A stretch of 14,742 bases of DNA from Lachnospiraceae bacterium (GTDB lineage: Bacteria > Bacillota > Clostridia > Lachnospirales > Lachnospiraceae), in assembly GCA_017964745.1 (NCBI GenBank), contig JAGCRJ010000197.1, positions 1 to 14,742 on the forward strand, read 5' to 3'. Under the pieces are notes generated by a model. That model searched no databases and was not told the origin of the DNA. It worked only from the letters and a program-made list of their open reading frames with translations. Each line of letters begins with the position of its first letter. The stretch's first letter is position 1. Positions 11,972-14,742 of this stretch are shown here, piece after piece. The position numbers and the translations under genes are program-made.

Positions 11972-13339
11972 ATGAACGCAGAGAACTTTACCAACGAAGA
12001 ATACTGGGAAGAGATCAAGAGAAAGATCCAGAGGGAAGCAAATGTTTCCGACATCACATACCATCTCTGGTTTGAGAACCTCGAATTCCGTGAATTAAAC
12101 GGAAATACGGTATATATCGTATCCGAAAAAGAAGACGAAAGAGCTCTCGGTTATCTTAATAAGAAGTTCAAGGATTATTTCGAGACTGTCATAGGCGAAG
12201 AGCTTAATCAGATAATCTCGGTCAAGTTCATTCTTAACAGCAATACTCCTCATACATATGAGCCCGAAGAGACAAAGGTTGATAACGATACTTTAAATCC
12301 GGATTATACCTTTGAATCCTTTGTCGTGGGCAAAAATAATATGATGGCCCATCAGGTATCGGTCGCCGTTGCGGAAGATCCCGGAAAAACCTGGAATCCT
12401 CTTTATATTTACGGAGGTCCCGGTCTCGGAAAGACCCATCTTATGCAGTCGATAGGTCATTTTATATTAAAGAAAGATCCTACCAAGAAGGTAATCTATG
12501 TTACCAGTGAACAGTTTACCAATGACGTTATCGAATCCTTAAGAAGCGGTAATACAGCAGATTCAATGAGTAAGCTGCGTGACAAATACCGTACCGTTGA
12601 TGTCCTTATGATCGACGATATCCAGTTCATTATAGGAAAAGAAGCTACCCAGGAAGAGTTTTTCCACACATTTAATGCCCTTCATGATGCCGGAAAGCAG
12701 ATAATCCTTTCATCCGATAAGAATTTCAAGGAATTCAAGACCCTCGATGAAAGATATATATCAAGATTCGCATGGGGAATGCCTGTAGATATAACTCCTC
12801 CGGATTATGAGACAAGATCCGCAATTCTTAAGAATAATGCGGATAAATACAAGATAAAGATCAAAATAAGCGAAGAAATAATCGATTATATAGCTTCAAA
12901 TATAAAGTCAAACATAAGAGAGCTTGAAGGAGCCCTTAACAAGATCATCGGATTTTCAAAGCTTTATAACAATATGGAACCGGATCTTGAATTTGCAAAG
13001 GAAGCCCTTAAGGACTATATCTATCCTTCAGACTCAAATAAGATCACTTTTGACCGTATTGTTGACGTTGTATGTCAGGAATGCGGTGCAAGTAAGGATG
13101 CGATCATGTCTAATAAGAGAAATGCCGACATTGTTTATCCCAGACATATAATAATGTTCCTTGCTTATGACATGCTGGGTATCACTTACCAGCAGATTGC
13201 GAATAACCTTCACAGAAGCGATCATACAACCGTAATAAGCGGGTGTAAGAAGATCTCAGAAGAGATTAATTCCAATAAAAGTGGAAAAAACACCAAGGAA
13301 AAAGTGGAAAGCATAAAAAAGATACTCTCAGGCAATTAA
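11972..13339 (+). CDS. dnaA: Chromosomal replication initiator protein DnaA
   Basis: DnaA binds DnaA boxes, assembles into an ATP-dependent filament at oriC and melts the origin. From the ATG at 11972 it has 455 residues, the normal size. Domain I (1 to about 85) contains VSDITYHLWFENLEF. Domain II is a short linker (about 90-108). The AAA+ domain III has Walker A GGPGLGKT (148-155), Walker B LMIDD (212-216) and the arginine-finger segment RYISRFAWG (261-269). The DNA-binding domain IV carries the signature HRSDHTTVISGCKKI (414-428). I chose this start because the protein begins like other DnaA proteins. The AAGGAG at 11952-11957 is about 14 bases away, longer than usual; an upstream TTG at 11936 has no better site. 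Boxes on both sides suggest autoregulation. Confidence 0.98.
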   Translation: MNAENFTNEEYWEEIKRKIQREANVSDITYHLWFENLEFRELNGNTVYIVSEKEDERALGYLNKKFKDYFETVIGEELNQIISVKFILNSNTPHTYEPEETKVDNDTLNPDYTFESFVVGKNNMMAHQVSVAVAEDPGKTWNPLYIYGGPGLGKTHLMQSIGHFILKKDPTKKVIYVTSEQFTNDVIESLRSGNTADSMSKLRDKYRTVDVLMIDDIQFIIGKEATQEEFFHTFNALHDAGKQIILSSDKNFKEFKTLDERYISRFAWGMPVDITPPDYETRSAILKNNADKYKIKIKISEEIIDYIASNIKSNIRELEGALNKIIGFSKLYNNMEPDLEFAKEALKDYIYPSDSNKITFDRIVDVVCQECGASKDAIMSNKRNADIVYPRHIIMFLAYDMLGITYQQIANNLHRSDHTTVISGCKKISEEINSNKSGKNTKEKVESIKKILSGN

Positions 13340-13560
13340 AAAGCCCATGTTTACATAACTTTTAAAGGGTTATAAAGGGGAGAAAATCATTTAATAACCG
13401 GTACTATTTCACATACTTATTCATTCCATTTTTCCCTTGAAAATAGTATAATAAATAAGGTTATGCACATAAATCACAGCACCTATTACTTATAAGACTT
13501 TAAACTATTTAAATATATCATTTAAAAGGGCATCCGCACACGAAAAAGGAGTTATGCACA
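13340..13560 (+). promoter_or_regulatory. dnaA-dnaN gap: possible second half of the origin and dnaN control region
   Basis: A 221-bp AT-rich gap. It contains two identical DnaA-box-like sequences TTATGCACA (13461-13469 and 13552-13560, both plus strand; one mismatch to the strict consensus, fitting TTATNCACA). A very AT-rich block lies at about 13499-13527. The layout resembles the B. subtilis bipartite origin, where the unwinding element lies between dnaA and dnaN, but I could not identify DnaA-trio repeats with certainty. No clear terminator follows dnaA. Confidence 0.55.
13424..13452 (+). promoter_or_regulatory. Possible dnaN promoter
   Basis: A perfect -10 TATAAT at 13447-13452 on the plus strand. 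The best-spaced -35 (TTCCAT, 13424-13429, 17-base spacer) is poor. A DnaA-box-like TTATGCACA begins 8 bases after the -10, over the likely start site, so DnaA could modulate it. Confidence 0.4.
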
Positions 13561-14685
13561 ATGAAGATTTCCTGTTCTAAATCAGCATTACTTTCAGGTA
13601 TCCAGACAGTTATAAGAGCTCTTCCCGCTAAGAGCACAATGTCAATAATGGAATGCATACTCATAAATACCAACGGAGGAAAGATCACTCTTACCGTTAA
13701 CAATCTTGACCTTGGTATTGAAACGATCATTGAAGGAAATATTGAAAGCTCCGGAGTTGTTGCTCTTGATGCAAAGCATTTTTCAGATGTAATAAGAAAG
13801 ATGCCTGATTCAGATTCAGACATAGTTATCGAGACAGATGATAACCTTACCGCATTTTTCAGATGTGAACAGAGTGTTCAGAATATGCCCGGAAGAAGTG
13901 ATGATGAGTTCCCTTATCTTCCCGATCTTGAAAAGAGTGACAGTATAGTTATAAGCCAGCTTTCTCTCAGGGAGCTGATAAGAAAGACAAGCTTTTCTAT
14001 TGCCGATATAAGTGAGGATACTCCCGGACAGCAGACCATGAGGGGAGAACTCATGGAGATAAAGGATAACAACATAAGAATGTGCAGCCTTGACGGACAC
14101 AGAATATCCATGTGCAATATGGAGCTTCGTGAAAGTTATCCCTACAAGATAGTGATCGTTCCCGGAAAAAGTTTAAAAGAGCTTGCCAAGATAATAGGCG
14201 GCGGAGCTGAAGATGATGTTGAGATCTTCTTCAATCCCAATCACATCAGTTTTGAATATGACAATACAAAAGTAGTTTCAAGGATCATCGAAGGTAATTT
14301 CTTTGATGTTAATAAGATGCTCGTCGGTGATTATGAGACAAAGGTTAAGATCAATAAAAAGAAACTAAACGAATGTCTCGACAGATCCACCATTTATGTA
14401 AGAGAAGGCGATAAGAAACCCATCATTCTGGATATCAAGGATGACAGCATTTCGATCAAGATCAATTCCGCGATCGGCAGCATGAATGAAAATGTACCTG
14501 CTTCAAAATCCGGAAAAGATATGATAATCGGATTCAATCCCAGATTTGTCATAGATGCGCTCAATGTTATAGACGATGAAGAGATAGAGCTTGATTTTGT
14601 TAATTCAAAAGCTCCCTGCTTTATCAAGAAAGAAGACATGTCCTACGTTTACGTAGTACTTCCCGTTACCATCAGTGCGGTATAA
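13561..14685 (+). CDS. dnaN: DNA polymerase III subunit beta (sliding clamp)
   Basis: The ring-shaped clamp that encircles DNA and tethers DNA polymerase III; it also binds many repair and replication proteins through a hydrophobic pocket. The 374 residues match the usual 365-380. The N-terminus MKISCSKSALLSGIQTVIRALP, the phrases ALDAKHFSDVIRKMP and DEFPYLP, the middle-domain stretch EDTPGQQTMRG with CSLDGHRISM, and the ending YVYVVLPV (clamp C-termini typically end in a [VM]P-type motif that lines the binding pocket) are all in place. The last four residues (TISAV) extend slightly past the usual end. The start is the ATG at 13561 with AAAGGAG (13544-13550). The spacer is exactly a DnaA-box-like TTATGCACA. 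It stands 221 bp after dnaA on the same strand and is followed after two bases by an S4-domain gene. Confidence 0.98.
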   Translation: MKISCSKSALLSGIQTVIRALPAKSTMSIMECILINTNGGKITLTVNNLDLGIETIIEGNIESSGVVALDAKHFSDVIRKMPDSDSDIVIETDDNLTAFFRCEQSVQNMPGRSDDEFPYLPDLEKSDSIVISQLSLRELIRKTSFSIADISEDTPGQQTMRGELMEIKDNNIRMCSLDGHRISMCNMELRESYPYKIVIVPGKSLKELAKIIGGGAEDDVEIFFNPNHISFEYDNTKVVSRIIEGNFFDVNKMLVGDYETKVKINKKKLNECLDRSTIYVREGDKKPIILDIKDDSISIKINSAIGSMNENVPASKSGKDMIIGFNPRFVIDALNVIDDEEIELDFVNSKAPCFIKKEDMSYVYVVLPVTISAV

Positions 14686-14687
14686 GA

Positions 14688-14742
14688 ATGATCACATTTT
14701 ATCTTAAAGACGATTTTATAAAACTCGGTCAGTTATTAAAGG
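14688..14742 (+). CDS. yaaA: S4-domain RNA-binding protein (YaaA/RlbA type), first 18 codons only
   Basis: The visible N-terminus MITFYLKDDFIKLGQLLK is cut by the right edge. It resembles the start of the short S4-domain proteins (about 70 residues) that follow dnaN in many Firmicutes, such as B. subtilis YaaA (RlbA), where IKLGQ[AL]LK is typical. These proteins bind RNA and have been linked to ribosome assembly. The ATG starts two bases after the dnaN stop with no clear ribosome binding site, so coupling to dnaN translation is likely. recF would be expected next in a typical locus but lies outside the window. Confidence 0.78.
   Translation, partial: MITFYLKDDFIKLGQLLK

Noticed and set aside
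11801..12064. Minus-strand 87-codon frame across the dnaA start and origin
   Set aside because: It runs through DnaA boxes and the dnaA promoter and has no family features.
1..14742. CRISPR arrays, insertion sequences, prophage genes, tRNA or rRNA genes
   Set aside because: None seen: no regularly spaced repeats, no transposase or integrase motifs, and no structured RNA genes in the gaps.

Overview
This window is the replication-origin neighbourhood of a bacterial chromosome. It carries the classic Firmicutes order around oriC, read leftward from the origin (minus strand): rpmH, rnpA, yidD, yidC, khpB (jag), mnmE, mnmG, rsmG, two small zinc-ribbon genes, parA, parB, a DUF4446-type gene and serS (cut by the window edge). 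Read rightward (plus strand) are dnaA, dnaN and the first 18 codons of an S4-domain gene (yaaA/rlbA). All transcription diverges from the rpmH-dnaA gap, as expected for leading-strand genes on the two replichores. The DUF4446 gene behind parB, a YidC with a very long central loop, a SerRS of the 'LIGTS' variety, and Gram-positive Shine-Dalgarno sites and SigA-type promoters suggest class Clostridia, probably Lachnospiraceae. The genus cannot be told from the sequence alone.

Left part (1-3160): parA-parB-DUF4446-serS form a tight minus-strand run. It starts at a good promoter (extended -10) whose -35 and spacer are overlapped by a degenerate parS site. Middle (3165-4280): two zinc-ribbon genes, one with a C-terminal membrane helix, sit between parA and rsmG, the slot held by noc in Bacillus subtilis. 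Upstream of them, beside rsmG, lie two perfect 16-bp parS palindromes 38 bp apart; weaker parS relatives lie nearby.

Right of that (4280-11384) is the rpmH-to-rsmG string: ribosomal protein L34, RNase P protein, membrane insertion (YidD, YidC), the RNA-binding protein KhpB, the MnmE-MnmG tRNA U34-modification pair and the 16S rRNA methyltransferase RsmG. A single strong promoter precedes rpmH. Two hairpin-plus-U-tract terminators interrupt the string, one between rpmH and rnpA and one between khpB and mnmE. Each lies almost on top of the next start codon, and those next genes lack a visible ribosome binding site.

The 587-bp rpmH-dnaA gap holds the origin proper: a cluster of DnaA boxes ending in a perfect head-to-head pair, then an AT-rich stretch that also carries the likely dnaA promoter. 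The 221-bp dnaA-dnaN gap holds two identical TTATGCACA boxes, one exactly between the dnaN ribosome binding site and its ATG, so the origin may be bipartite. Nearly everything is core machinery. The parts least explained by known biology are the zinc-ribbon pair in the parS locus, a 16-bp palindrome before rsmG, the terminators placed on start codons, and substitutions of usually conserved residues in YidD and YidC.
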